Assembly: GCF_003046185.1 (NCBI RefSeq)
Contig: NZ_PZZL01000004.1
Coordinates: 463,129-527,128 of the forward strand
Source: Phreatobacter oligotrophus
GTDB taxonomy: Bacteria > Pseudomonadota > Alphaproteobacteria > Rhizobiales > Phreatobacteraceae
Reading direction: 5' to 3'
DNA length: 64,000 bases
Shown here one piece after another: positions 17,763-27,020 of this stretch (its first letter is position 1; the number at the start of each line of letters is the position of its first letter). Position numbers and translations under genes: made by a program. A model generated the notes under the pieces. It made no database searches and was not told where the DNA came from. It saw nothing but the letters and a program-made list of their open reading frames with translations.

Positions 17763-19160
17763 ATGACCGACCTCGCCGACCTCTCCGCCGCCGCCCTCTC
17801 CCGCGCCTTCCGGGCGAAGCGGCTCTCGCCGGTGGAGGTGACCCGCGCCGTCCTCGCCCGCATCGAGGCCTCGGAGCCCGCCCTCAACGCCATGTACATC
17901 GTCTCGGCCGAGAGCGCCCTGAAGGCAGCGAAGGCCGCCGAGCGTCGCTGGGCCAAGGGCAAGCCCCTTTCCCGCCTCGACGGCGTGCCGGTGACGGTGA
18001 AGGAGAATATCGGCACGGCCGGCGACCCCGCCCCCATCGGCGTGCCCATTGCCGACATGACGCCGCGGGCGGAGGACACGCCCGTCCCCGCACGCCTGCG
18101 CGAGGCCGGCTGCGTCATCCTCGGCAAGACCACCATGCCGGACTACGGCATGATGTCCTCGGGCCTCTCCTCGCTCCACGGCGTCACCCGCAACCCCTGG
18201 GACCTCACGAAGAACCCCGCTGGCTCGTCGTCCGGCGCCGGCGCGGCGGCCGCTGCCGGCTACGGCCCGCTCCATATCGGCACCGATATCGGCGGCTCGA
18301 TCCGCCTGCCCGCCGCCCATTGCGGCCTGTTCGGGCTGAAACCCTCCTATGGCCGGGTGCCGATCCACCCGCCCTACCCCGGCCGCGTCGCCGGCCCGAT
18401 GACCCGCACGGTCGAGGACGGCGCGCTGCTGATGGAGGTCATCGCCCGGCCCGATCCGCGCGATTTTGCGAGCCTGCCCCCCGGCCCGGCCGACTTTGCC
18501 CGGGGCCTGAAAGGCCTGCCGCTCAAGGGCCTGCGCATCGGCGTCTTCACGGCCATGCAGGCGGGCCTGCCCGCCGATCCCGCCATCATCCGGGCGGTGA
18601 AGGCGGCGGCCAAGGCGCTCGCCGCCGAGGGCGCCGTCGTCACGCCCATCGAGGGTTATCTCACCCACGACATGCTGGACGGCATCTGCCGCTTCTTCGA
18701 GGCCCGCTCCTATGGGGACGTCGCCAAGCTCAAGGCGGCCGAGAAGAAGCAGATCCTGCCCTACATCGTGGAATGGGCGACCTGGCGCGCCCGCAAGTTT
18801 ACCGGCGAGGATGTGATGAGCGGCTTCCTCGCCATGCAGGCCATGCGCGAGGCGGCGACCAGAGCCATCCAGCCCTTCGATTTCCTGCTCTCGCCCTGCA
18901 CCTGCCCAGTGAACTATGCCGCCGAGGCCCATTCGCCCACCGACGATCCGCACCGCGCGCTGGACCACATCCCCTTCACCGTGGCCCAGAACTTCTCCGA
19001 GCAGCCGGCGGCGAGCGTCAACTGGGGCTATGACCGCAAGGGCTTCCCCATCGGCGTGCAGGTGACCGGCCATCGTTTCGATGACCGCGGGGTGATGCGG
19101 CTCTGCGCGGCGCTGGAGGGGCTGCGTCCGGAGCAGCGGGCCTGGCCGGTGGTGGGGTGA
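17763..19160 (+). CDS. Amidase signature family hydrolase
   Basis: 465 residues. The Ser-cisSer-Lys triad is complete: Lys80 in VTVKENIGTAG, the Ser155-157 run in NPAGSSSGAGAAAAAGYG, and nucleophile Ser179 in GTDIGGSIRLPAAHCGLFGLKPSYG. The start at 17763 is chosen because MTDLADLSAAALSRAFR is the usual beginning. Hydrolyses amides or related bonds in the cytosol; members of this form are often annotated as Glu-tRNA amidotransferase A-like but no gatB/C is present. Divergent from mccA with a 164-bp gap. Substrate unknown. Confidence 0.9.
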   Translation: MTDLADLSAAALSRAFRAKRLSPVEVTRAVLARIEASEPALNAMYIVSAESALKAAKAAERRWAKGKPLSRLDGVPVTVKENIGTAGDPAPIGVPIADMTPRAEDTPVPARLREAGCVILGKTTMPDYGMMSSGLSSLHGVTRNPWDLTKNPAGSSSGAGAAAAAGYGPLHIGTDIGGSIRLPAAHCGLFGLKPSYGRVPIHPPYPGRVAGPMTRTVEDGALLMEVIARPDPRDFASLPPGPADFARGLKGLPLKGLRIGVFTAMQAGLPADPAIIRAVKAAAKALAAEGAVVTPIEGYLTHDMLDGICRFFEARSYGDVAKLKAAEKKQILPYIVEWATWRARKFTGEDVMSGFLAMQAMREAATRAIQPFDFLLSPCTCPVNYAAEAHSPTDDPHRALDHIPFTVAQNFSEQPAASVNWGYDRKGFPIGVQVTGHRFDDRGVMRLCAALEGLRPEQRAWPVVG

Positions 19161-19200
19161 GCGGGGGATCGGCGCCTCAGATCATGCGCCACCCTTGGTC

Positions 19201-19288
19201 GTCATGCCCGGGCCTGTCCCGGGCATCCACGACTTGACCACGGCCCATCGGTGAAGTCGTGGATGCCCGGCACAAGGCCGGGCATGAC
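19201..19288. repeat. Dispersed palindromic repeat, copy 2 of 3
   Basis: Same element as at 12191-12277: GTCATGCCCGGG...CCCGGGCATCCACGACTTG, then GAAGTCGTGGATGCCCGG and GGCCGGGCATGAC. It lies between the convergent amidase and SDR genes, a place where a folded transcript could also protect or end both mRNAs. Confidence 0.85.
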
Positions 19289-19319
19289 CCGAAGAGGGCG
19301 GTATCCGTCCGCAGCGCGC

Positions 19320-20051
19320 TCAAATCGGCGCCACGCCCACCGTCATCCCGCCGCAGACATACAGCACCTGCCCGGTCACGAAGCCCGCGCCATCCGACAG
19401 GAAGAAATCGGCGGCATGGGCGATGTCCTCGGGCTGGCCGAGCCGCTGGACCGGCACGCCGCGGATGATCGCCTGGGTGCGCGGCGAATTGTGCGGGTTC
19501 GCGCTCTTGAACAGCTCTGTCTCGATAGGCCCCGGCCCGATGGCGTTCACGGTGATGCCGTGGGGGGCGAGCTCCAGCGCCCAGGTGCGGGTGAGGCCGA
19601 TCACCCCCGCCTTGGTGGCCGAATAGGCGGTGCGCAGCTCCTTACCGAGCGCGGCGCGGCTGGAAATGGTGACGATCCGCCCCCTGCCCGCTCCCCTCAT
19701 TGCCGGCAGCACCGCTTGCGCGGCGAGGATGCAGGCGCGCAGGTTGATCGCCACCACCTTGTCGAAATCCTCCATCGTCGTCTCCTCCAGCGAGGCGGGA
19801 GCGGCGATGCCGGCATTGTTGACGAGCCAGAGGATGGCGTTCTCGGCGGTGATGGCGGCAAGCGCGGCCTGCGTCGCGGGAAGGTCGGTCAGGTCGCAGG
19901 CGACGTGACGGGCGGGCGAACCGGCCGCGGGCGGCTCGCGATCAAGGCTGACGACAGGAATGCCGCGCGCGGCGAGCCGCTGGACGATGGCCGCGCCGAT
20001 GCCGCGCGAGCCGCCGGTCACCAGGGCGGCGGGAGGAAGGGTATCGGTCAT
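19320..20051 (-). CDS. Short-chain dehydrogenase/reductase (SDR)
   Basis: 243 residues from the ATG at 20051 (GGGG about 9 bases upstream; an in-frame ATG 9 bases earlier is possible). Classical SDR: cofactor motif TGGSRGIG near residue 13, NNAGIA near 85, catalytic Ser in TISSRAALG and YxxxK as YSATK, then the PGPIETEL loop. The Asp-rich end of strand 2 (SLDRE) points to NAD(H) rather than NADP(H). Related to 3-oxoacyl/2-deoxygluconate-type reductases; substrate not evident. Confidence 0.9.
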   Translation of the reverse strand: MTDTLPPAALVTGGSRGIGAAIVQRLAARGIPVVSLDREPPAAGSPARHVACDLTDLPATQAALAAITAENAILWLVNNAGIAAPASLEETTMEDFDKVVAINLRACILAAQAVLPAMRGAGRGRIVTISSRAALGKELRTAYSATKAGVIGLTRTWALELAPHGITVNAIGPGPIETELFKSANPHNSPRTQAIIRGVPVQRLGQPEDIAHAADFFLSDGAGFVTGQVLYVCGGMTVGVAPI

Positions 20052-20137
20052 GCGTTTCATCCCCGTGATCGGCCGTTAGCGGCGCTTATCGGGGTGAGAC
20101 TAGACGGGTCGGAGCGCATCAGGCGAGCGGTTGGACT

Positions 20138-20329
20138 GCATGACGCAAGTGCGTCCTTCGAGGCTCGCTAAAGCTCGCACCTCAGGATGAGGGAGGTGGA
20201 GCGTGGCATCAGCCTCCCTTCGCGACGAGTCGTTCGCGCGCGTCTCCCTTGATGCAGGTCTCTCCCCTCCTCATCCTGAGGTGCTCGCCTGAAGGGCGAG
20301 CCTCGAAGGACGCAGTTGCGTCGTGCAAG
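20138..20329. repeat. Inverted pair of palindromic units
   Basis: A left unit (20138-20192: GCATGACGCAAGTGCGTCC, CTTCGAGGCTCGC, GCACCTCAGGATGAGG) and a right unit (20269-20329: CCTCATCCTGAGGTGC, GCGAGCCTCGAAG, GGACGCAGTTGCGTCGTGC) are inverted copies around a 76-base centre. The whole 298-bp gap between the SDR and mccB genes is made of this structure and nothing else coding was seen in it. It resembles the BIME/REP-type elements of Hyphomicrobiales and is a different family from the GTCATGCCCG repeat. Confidence 0.8.
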
Positions 20330-20349
20330 GATCTGCCGAACCGCAGCAA

Positions 20350-21957
20350 TTACATCCTAAACACGCCGAACTTCGTCTCTGGCACCGGCGCATTGAGACA
20401 CGCGCTCAGCGCCAGCGACAGCACCCGCCGTGTCTCGCTCGGCAGGATGATGCCGTCGTCCCAGAGCCGGGCCGTCGCGTAATAGGGATGGCCCTCGGCC
20501 TCGTAATTCGCCCGGATCGGGGCCTTGAAGGCCTCTTCCTCCTCGGCGCTCCAGTCCCTCCCCTCGGCCTCGAAATTCTCGCGCTTCACCGTCGCCAGCA
20601 CGCTCGCCGCCTGCTCGCCGCCCATCACCGAAATGCGCGAATTCGGCCAGGTGAAGAGGAAGCGCGGCGAATAGGCCCGCCCGCACATGCCGTAATTGCC
20701 GGCGCCATAGCTGCCGCCCACCAGCAGGGTGATCTTCGGTACCTGCGCGCAGGCGACCGCGGTGACGAGCTTGGCGCCATCCTTGGCGATGCCGCCGGCC
20801 TCGAACTGCCGGCCCACCATGAACCCCGTGATGTTCTGCAGGAACAGGAGCGGGATGCGCCGCTGGCAGCACAGCTCGATGAAATGCGCGCCCTTCATGG
20901 CGCTTTCCGAGAACAGGATGCCATTGTTGGCGATGATGCCGACGGGCATGCCGTGCAGCCGCGCAAAGCCCGTCACCAGCGTCGTGCCGTAGAGCGCCTT
21001 GAACTCGTCGAACTCGGACCCGTCCACCAGCCGGGCGATGACCTCGCGGATATCATACTGGGTCTTGAGATTGGTCGGGACCAGCGCCTCGAGTTCGGCC
21101 GGGTCGTGCTTCGGCTCGCGCGGCTCGGCCAGCGCGATGTCGACGGTCTTCACCGAGTTGACGTTGGCGACGATGCGCCGGGCAATGGCCAGCGCATGGG
21201 TGTCGTCAACGGCATAGTGATCGGCAACGCCGGACTGCCGCGCATGGACGTCGGCGCCGCCGAGATCCTCCGCCGTGACGATCTCGCCGGTCGCGGCGCG
21301 CACAAGCGGCGGGCCGCCGAGGAAGATCGTGCCCTGGCGGCGGACGATCACCGTCTCGTCCGACATGGCCGGCACATAGGCGCCGCCCGCCGTGCAGGAG
21401 CCCATGACCACCGCGATCTGCGGGATGCGCGCGGCGGAGAGATTGGCCTGGTTGTAGAAGATGCGGCCGAAATGCTCGCGGTCGGGGAAGACCTCGGTCT
21501 GGTGCGGCAGGTTGGCGCCGCCGGAATCGACGAGATAGACGCAGGGCAGCCGGTTCTGCAGCGCGATTTCCTGGGCGCGCAGATGCTTCTTCACCGTCAT
21601 CGGGTAGTAGGTGCCGCCCTTGATGGTGGAATCATTGGCGACGATCATCACCTCGCGGCCCTCGACCCGGCCGATGCCGGTGATGACGCCAGCCCCATGG
21701 ATGGGCTCGCCATACATGCCGTTCGCGGCGAGCTGGGAGAGTTCGAGGAAGGGCGAGCCGGGGTCGAGGAGGCCCATCACCCGGTCGCGCGGCAGGAGCT
21801 TGCCGCGGGCGACGTGGCGCTGCCGGCTCTTCTCATTGCCGCCGAGGGCGGCTTCCGCGCGCTTCGCCTGGAGGTCCTCGGCGAGAGCCCGCCAGGCCTC
21901 GGCATTGGCGCGGGCCTCGGGGGCGGCGGGATTGAAGGCACTCTTCAGGATGGCCAA
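20350..21957 (-). CDS. mccB: Methylcrotonyl-CoA carboxylase beta subunit (carboxyltransferase)
   Basis: 535 residues from a TTG start ([21 protein letters not shown]), the usual MCC-beta N-terminus; no in-frame ATG fits better. It transfers CO2 from carboxybiotin to 3-methylcrotonyl-CoA in leucine breakdown. Landmarks: [54 protein letters not shown] (oxyanion and acyl-CoA site) and [20 protein letters not shown] in the C-domain. These are closer to MCC/geranyl-CoA carboxylase than to propionyl-CoA carboxylase. Same strand as mccA, but 2.7 kb away with an SDR and a reverse-strand amidase between. Confidence 0.92.
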   Translation of the reverse strand: MAILKSAFNPAAPEARANAEAWRALAEDLQAKRAEAALGGNEKSRQRHVARGKLLPRDRVMGLLDPGSPFLELSQLAANGMYGEPIHGAGVITGIGRVEGREVMIVANDSTIKGGTYYPMTVKKHLRAQEIALQNRLPCVYLVDSGGANLPHQTEVFPDREHFGRIFYNQANLSAARIPQIAVVMGSCTAGGAYVPAMSDETVIVRRQGTIFLGGPPLVRAATGEIVTAEDLGGADVHARQSGVADHYAVDDTHALAIARRIVANVNSVKTVDIALAEPREPKHDPAELEALVPTNLKTQYDIREVIARLVDGSEFDEFKALYGTTLVTGFARLHGMPVGIIANNGILFSESAMKGAHFIELCCQRRIPLLFLQNITGFMVGRQFEAGGIAKDGAKLVTAVACAQVPKITLLVGGSYGAGNYGMCGRAYSPRFLFTWPNSRISVMGGEQAASVLATVKRENFEAEGRDWSAEEEEAFKAPIRANYEAEGHPYYATARLWDDGIILPSETRRVLSLALSACLNAPVPETKFGVFRM

Positions 21958-22052
21958 GGCTGAAACGCTCCGGCGGATCTGTCGGGGCGCCTTGGTTAGC
22001 GCGGCAGGGCCTGCCTGTCATCCGGGCGGAGCGGCGGAGGCACCGCCGCAGC

Positions 22053-22838
22053 TCAGGGGCCGACGGGCTCCATATGCGCGGCACGGATGAGCGCCGCCGC
22101 CTCAGGGCTGCGCATCAGCGCCAGGAAGGCCCGCGCCGCCTCGCCCTCGCGCGCCGTGGCCGACAGGCCGGCCGAATAGGTCGTGGTCAGCTGGATCTCG
22201 GCGGGGAGCGACCCGATCATGCGTACGCCGGGCACCGGCATGATCTCGCTGATCTGGTGGAAGACCACGTCCGCCTCGCCCCGAACCACGCGCTCGGCGA
22301 CGTAACCGCCCATTTGCGGCCGGGCCCGCGCCGCCAGTTCGTCCTTCAGGCCGAGGCGCTCGGCCAGTTGGACGAAATAGGTGCCGCTGGTGCCGCCGCT
22401 GGCCGGATCGACATAGGCGATGCCCTTGGAAGCGAGGATCAGACGGCGAATGTCGTCGACGGTGGCGATGGGCGGCACAGGCGCGCCCTCCTTGATGCCG
22501 ATGCCGATGCCGGTGCGCGCCAGGTCATAGCGCGTTCCCGGCACGACCTTGCCGCCCGTCACGAGCGCGTCGATGACGACCGGCGTCGCGACGATGACGT
22601 CCGCCGCCTCCCCCGCCTCGACGCGGCGGCGCACGCCACCCGCCGTGTCGGCGACGAGGGTGATGCGATGGCCGCTGCGGGCCTGGAACAGGTCAGCAAT
22701 CCGCTGCGACACCTCCTTCGAGGCGCCGGTCACCATGACCGTGAGGTCGGCGGCCATGGCGCTGGCCGGCAGGAGGCCGAGACAGGCGCTGGCGGCGATG
22801 GCCAGGATGGTGCGGCGGATGGTGAAACGGTGCGACAT
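22053..22838 (-). CDS. Periplasmic substrate-binding protein, ModA-like, without transporter partners
   Basis: 261 residues with a signal peptide (RRTILAIAASACLGLLPASAMAA) and start set by GGGAG upstream of 22838. The mature protein has the ModA-type type-II binding fold: DLTVMVTGASKEV at the first strand, a mid-region YVDPASGGTSGTYFVQLAERLG, and VVFHQISEIMPVPGV. Proteins of this subgroup lack the full molybdate ligand set and often are not paired with ModB/C. None is adjacent here, so it may serve a remote transporter or sense a small anion. Confidence 0.82.
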   Translation of the reverse strand: MSHRFTIRRTILAIAASACLGLLPASAMAADLTVMVTGASKEVSQRIADLFQARSGHRITLVADTAGGVRRRVEAGEAADVIVATPVVIDALVTGGKVVPGTRYDLARTGIGIGIKEGAPVPPIATVDDIRRLILASKGIAYVDPASGGTSGTYFVQLAERLGLKDELAARARPQMGGYVAERVVRGEADVVFHQISEIMPVPGVRMIGSLPAEIQLTTTYSAGLSATAREGEAARAFLALMRSPEAAALIRAAHMEPVGP

Positions 22839-22913
22839 GGCGGGGCTCCCTGTCCTCATCATGGAACCGCGAGCGGCGGCGACAAGATAGGGGAATGCGG
22901 GGGCCACCGCCGC

Positions 22914-23564
22914 TCAGGTCACGTCGTCGCTGTCGGCGAGGCGCCAGGGCTCGATGAGGCCTGCCTCCATCCAGTCCTTCCAGGCGGGAAGAGCCATGAT
23001 CGCGTCCATGTAGGCGCGCGCCTCCGGCGGCACCGGCACCGCATAGCAATGGAAGCGCGAGACGACCGGCGCATACATGGCATCGGCTCCCGAAAAGGCG
23101 CCGTAGAGGAACGGGCCGCCGGCCCCGAAACGCGCCCGCGCCTCCGTCCAGCCGGCGACGATCCGGGCGACATTGGCCTCGACCTCGGGGCCGAGGACGA
23201 TCGGATGCGGCACCCGCCGGACATTCATCGGGCAGCGGTTGCGCAGGGCCTGGAAGCCCGAATGCATCTCGCTGGCGATGGAGCGGGAATGGGCGCGGGC
23301 GGCGGGATCGGCCGGCCAGACGCCGCGATCCGGGAAACGATCGGCGATGTATTCGATGATCGACAGGCTCTCCCAGACGACGATATCGCCGTCGATCAGC
23401 GCCGGCACCTTGCCGCCCGGCGAGAGCTTCCGAATGGCCTCGGCCGATCCCTCCCGGTAGAGCGGGATCAGCTCCTCATCGAACGGGATGCCGAGGACCT
23501 TCAACAGGATCCACGGCCGGAACGACCACGACGAATAGGCCTTGTTGCCGATGACGAGCTTCAT
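22914..23564 (-). CDS. Glutathione S-transferase family protein
   Basis: 216 residues. N-terminal domain MKLVIGNKAYSSWSFRPWILL has the NKxYSSWSxRPW pattern of a Zeta/Omega-like bacterial subgroup, with GKVPALIDGD (cis-Pro) and WESLSIIEYIADRF. C-terminal helical domain ends with EPWRLAD. The Ser in SSWS is the probable glutathione-activating residue. Lies between the ModA-like gene and the rhodanese gene on the same strand, 75 and 98 bases apart; function otherwise unknown. Confidence 0.9.
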   Translation of the reverse strand: MKLVIGNKAYSSWSFRPWILLKVLGIPFDEELIPLYREGSAEAIRKLSPGGKVPALIDGDIVVWESLSIIEYIADRFPDRGVWPADPAARAHSRSIASEMHSGFQALRNRCPMNVRRVPHPIVLGPEVEANVARIVAGWTEARARFGAGGPFLYGAFSGADAMYAPVVSRFHCYAVPVPPEARAYMDAIMALPAWKDWMEAGLIEPWRLADSDDVT

Positions 23565-23662
23565 GACGGGCCTCCCGGGGAAGAGAGGCCATCATGGAAG
23601 GCCAGCGAGGATCGATCCAGCCAAGCTTCGTGATCGTCTCATGCGCGGCGCTGATGAATCGA

Positions 23663-24076
23663 TCAGGCCTTCGGCTTCGGCGCCCACTCCTCCACCGGCC
23701 CGCCGGTCTTCTTCCAGGCGCCGAACCCGCCCTCCACATGGGCGACAGGCTTCAGGCCCATGTCCTGGGCCGTCTTGGCCGCGAGCGCCGAGCGCAGGCC
23801 GCCGGCGCAGAAGAACACGAAGGTCTTGTCTTCCTGGAAGACCGGCTTGGCATAGGGGCTTTCCGGGTCGATCCAGAACTCCAGCATGCCGCGCGTGCAG
23901 TGGAAGGCGCCGGGCACCTTGCCGTCGCGCTCCAGCTCGCGCGGGTCGCGAATGTCGACGAACACCACGTCGTCGCGGCCATGGAGGGCCTTGGCCTCCT
24001 CGATGGTCAGCGTCTTCACCTCGGCATTGGCCTGGTCGATGAGCGCCTTGTAGCCCCGCGTGATGGTCTGCGGCAT
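23663..24076 (-). CDS. Single-domain rhodanese sulfurtransferase
   Basis: 137 residues, cytosolic. Rhodanese domain with VVFVDIRDPRELERDGKVPGAFHCTRG and the active-site loop FFCAGGLRSALAA (catalytic Cys in CAGGLR), then GGFGAWKKTGGPVE. It accepts or donates a persulfide sulfur; the physiological partner is not evident. The same-strand GST downstream could point to thiol/sulfide handling, but that is only suggestive. Confidence 0.92.
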   Translation of the reverse strand: MPQTITRGYKALIDQANAEVKTLTIEEAKALHGRDDVVFVDIRDPRELERDGKVPGAFHCTRGMLEFWIDPESPYAKPVFQEDKTFVFFCAGGLRSALAAKTAQDMGLKPVAHVEGGFGAWKKTGGPVEEWAPKPKA

Positions 24077-24184
24077 GCGATCCTCCTGTAGCGGGTCGAG
24101 CCTAGCACCATCCGCCGCCTCTTCGACACCCGCCGGACGGCGGACGACTCGACGCCGCCCCGCCCGCCTTGCTACGCCTGTCCC

Positions 24185-24862
24185 ATGCTTGATCTCACGC
24201 TCTTCGACGCTTTCGCCTTCGCCTATTTCGTCGCGGCCTGGGGCACCTATGCCTGGCTGGTGGAAATCTGGAGCGGCGGCAGGACCGGCCTCACCGCCTC
24301 CATGGCCATCTACCGGAAGCGCTGGATGGAGGAGATGACGGTGCGCCCGAACCGCATCGTCGACACCCAGATCAACATGACGCTGCAGCAGGGCTCATCC
24401 TTCTTCGCCTCGACCTCGCTGCTCGCGGTTGGCGCCTGCCTCGGCCTGCTCAACGCCTCGGACCGGGCGGTGGAGGTGGTGCAGACCCTGTCCTTCGGCC
24501 ATGCCGGCACGCGCCAGCTCTGGGAGATCAAGCTCGCGGGCCTCACCGTCGTCTTCGTCTATGCCTTCTTCAAGTTTGGCTGGGCCTACCGGCTGTTCAA
24601 CTACTGCGCCATCCTGATCGGTGCGACGCCCGAGGGCGACCGCCGCACCTCCGACGAGGCCAAAGCCATGGCCGAGCGCGCGGCGAGGATGAACACCATC
24701 GCCGCCGCCCATTTCAATCGCGGGCAGCGCGCCTTCTTCTTCGCGCTCGGCTATCTCGGCTGGTTCGCGGGGCCGGTGGTCTTCATCGTCGCGACGACGG
24801 CCGTCTTCGCCGTGCTCTATCGCCGGCAGTTCCACTCCGAGAGCCGGCAAGCGGTGATCTAG
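24185..24862 (+). CDS. DUF599 integral membrane protein
   Basis: 225 residues with four hydrophobic segments (about 8-25, 75-95, 115-135, 185-210). Conserved DUF599 features are the RKRWMEEMTVRPNRIVDTQINM stretch in the first cytoplasmic loop and the FFKFGWAYRLFNYCAILIGA segment. Function unknown. Single-gene unit facing a convergent large secreted protein gene. The start is the ATG right after a short leader; no better alternative was seen. Confidence 0.85.
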   Translation: MLDLTLFDAFAFAYFVAAWGTYAWLVEIWSGGRTGLTASMAIYRKRWMEEMTVRPNRIVDTQINMTLQQGSSFFASTSLLAVGACLGLLNASDRAVEVVQTLSFGHAGTRQLWEIKLAGLTVVFVYAFFKFGWAYRLFNYCAILIGATPEGDRRTSDEAKAMAERAARMNTIAAAHFNRGQRAFFFALGYLGWFAGPVVFIVATTAVFAVLYRRQFHSESRQAVI

Positions 24863-24911
24863 CGCATCACCCCGCCAAGTGGGTCCCGGTTGGCGGACCC
24901 GGATGATGCGC
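24862..24911. repeat. 50-bp perfect-armed palindrome between convergent genes
   Basis: Outer arms GCGCATCA (24862-24869) and TGATGCGC (24904-24911) enclose CCGCCAA and TTGGCGG with a loop holding GTGGGTCCC. It starts at the DUF599 stop codon and ends 12 bases before the stop of the convergent gene, so it may act as a two-way terminator or be a REP-type element. Only one copy is in this window. Confidence 0.7.
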
Positions 24912-24922
24912 CCACATCAGCG

Positions 24923-26938
24923 CTAGCTCCTGCGCCGCGGATCCGGGTGCCCGTCGAGGCGCATCTGGAAGAGGAAATAGGTCGGCGAGCAATAGCCGAG
25001 CCCGGCGACGCGGCCGACATCGGGCAGGTCCGACGGCAAGGCCTGGCACATGAAGTCCTCGCGGCAGAGGCGCTCGGCCGAGCAGGTCGCGCGCATGCCG
25101 CGGACGATGGAGCCGCCGAGGCAGCTGGCGAAATCGTTGGTGGCGACGCAGATGTCGAAGGCGCGGCCGCCGGCAAAGCCGCAGATCTCGTTCGGCGGCG
25201 TCTGGCCCGGCCGGAAACCCACGAAGCGCCGGTCATTCTCGTCACACTGGCGATAGGCGAGGCCCGCCGGCGCACCGCCCACCGGCGGCCGGCAGGTATG
25301 GTCGCGCGCATTGATGCGGGTGGCTCGGCTGTTCACCTGCCCCGTGACGGCGAAGCGGTCGAGCCAGGGACGGATCGGATCCGTGGCGATCCGCCCGGTG
25401 AGGCAAGCCTGGCCGGAGAACTCGTCGCGCTTGTCGTTGAGCACGCACTGGCCAAAGGACACGCCCAGCGCCGCATTCTCCGCGAGCTCCTGGCAGGTGG
25501 CGCGGCCCTCGCAGGTAAAGCCCGCCGCCACATGGCGGCGCTGGCTGTCCGGCAAGCAGGCCTGGCCGAGCCCTGCCCGCTGGAAGGCGGGCACGCCCTC
25601 CCCGCCCCAGCGCGCCAGCGGGCTGAGCGGCAGGGGCCGGTAGCGGTTCGGCTGGTGATCGGCGGCGACCGCCTCTGCATAGGCGGCGCGGCGCGCCCGC
25701 TCGGCATGGAGATGCGGCGAGTAGCCGACGAGGACGCGGTTCACCGGCGACGCATCGGGGGCATCCTCGCCGATGAGATGGAAGCCGGCCGTGGCGCCGG
25801 ACTGGTGGCAGCCCTGACAGGTCCCGGCATCGAGGCGCTCGATGAAGCCCGCGGGGCTCGCCGCCGTCGTCATGCCGGCGAAGGCAAGGCCTGAGAAGGC
25901 GGCGCCATCCCGCCCGAACACCTGCGAGAACGGTCGGTTGGCGAGCCGGGCCGAGCCATAGGTCGAGAAGGAGATGGCCTTGGTGGCAAGGAACCGTTCG
26001 GGCACCAGCACCACGCCGCGGTCGACCTCACCCGCCCGCTCGCCGAGGAACCGGGCGAGGTCGTCGCGCAGGGCCGCGTCGGCCTTGAGCCGCGCCGCGT
26101 CGGGCGTGTTTTCGAGCGGTTTTTCGGTGACGCCCGTGTCGGTGACGCCGAAGACGCGCATCAGATAGGCCGCCTGGCCACCGAAGGTCGTCTCCTGGCC
26201 TGAGGGGAAGCGGACCACCTGCGCATTGATCTCGACCTGCTTCGGCCGGCCGGTCGCGCCCGCCAGCACGGTGGTGGCGAGCCAGGTGGCGCGGGCCTCC
26301 GGCGTTGCAAGATCGGCCGGGACCAGCGTCGCGCGGGCAAGGGCCGCGCAGCCCCCATCGCCCGGCCTGAGGTCATGGACGACATTGACCGAGAAGGGCA
26401 TGCGCGAGGCATAGGTGCGGCCGGCCCGCTGGAAGCGGTAACCGAGCCGATAGACGAGCCGCACCTCGCCGCAGGTCTCCGCCTGCCGGGAGGGTTCGGC
26501 GAAATCGCGCCGGTCGAGCCGCAGGACCACGCCGACGAGCCCGAACCGCGCCGTCGGAGCGCTCATCCAGGCGGTTTCGAAGATGCGGCCGACATTGCCG
26601 TCGGTGATCTCGTAGAGCTTGCGCCCGCTCGCCTCCATGTCGCGGCGGAGCCCGGCGACATCGGCGATGACGGTGGCGGTAAGCTGGCGATAGGACGCGC
26701 TGGCGCCGTGCAGCGCCTCGTTGCTCGCGGCATCGGGCCTGCCGAAGGCGGCGCCGAAGCCGAAGCCGCGCCGCTCCAGAAGGCCGAGGGTCGCCGGCTC
26801 CAGCGTGTCGAGGAAGGGCCGCCCGGCCGTCATGCCGGCGCCGCCGGCAGCGGCTGCAGCCGGGGTGGAGACGGCAAGGCTCGGGGCGGCCATGGCCATG
26901 GCGAGGACGACGGCGGAAAGCGGGCGCAGAATCGGCAT
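24923..26938 (-). CDS. Large secreted Cys-rich protein with one c-type heme motif
   Basis: 671 residues from the ATG at 26938, directly followed by a signal peptide (RPLSAVVLAMAMAAPSLA); the 96 residues upstream in frame look non-coding. The first 360 residues carry no motif I recognise. Near residue 374 there is a CQGCH heme-c site (AGTCQGCHQSGATAGFHLIG), with later His/Met candidates. The last 200 residues hold more than a dozen Cys, many in regular spacing (CEGRATC, CGFAGGRAFDIC, CSAERLCREDFMC), suggesting disulfides and a repeated module. Probably periplasmic or surface-exposed, perhaps an electron-transfer or oxidase-like protein; not assigned. Confidence 0.72.
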   Translation of the reverse strand: MPILRPLSAVVLAMAMAAPSLAVSTPAAAAAGGAGMTAGRPFLDTLEPATLGLLERRGFGFGAAFGRPDAASNEALHGASASYRQLTATVIADVAGLRRDMEASGRKLYEITDGNVGRIFETAWMSAPTARFGLVGVVLRLDRRDFAEPSRQAETCGEVRLVYRLGYRFQRAGRTYASRMPFSVNVVHDLRPGDGGCAALARATLVPADLATPEARATWLATTVLAGATGRPKQVEINAQVVRFPSGQETTFGGQAAYLMRVFGVTDTGVTEKPLENTPDAARLKADAALRDDLARFLGERAGEVDRGVVLVPERFLATKAISFSTYGSARLANRPFSQVFGRDGAAFSGLAFAGMTTAASPAGFIERLDAGTCQGCHQSGATAGFHLIGEDAPDASPVNRVLVGYSPHLHAERARRAAYAEAVAADHQPNRYRPLPLSPLARWGGEGVPAFQRAGLGQACLPDSQRRHVAAGFTCEGRATCQELAENAALGVSFGQCVLNDKRDEFSGQACLTGRIATDPIRPWLDRFAVTGQVNSRATRINARDHTCRPPVGGAPAGLAYRQCDENDRRFVGFRPGQTPPNEICGFAGGRAFDICVATNDFASCLGGSIVRGMRATCSAERLCREDFMCQALPSDLPDVGRVAGLGYCSPTYFLFQMRLDGHPDPRRRS

Positions 26939-27020
26939 GGCGGCAGGATGCCCATGACAGGTTTCCGCCGCGTGGCGGCTGTGCCTCGACGGCGTTGCCG
27001 CGCTGGTGCATGAGAGGGCC

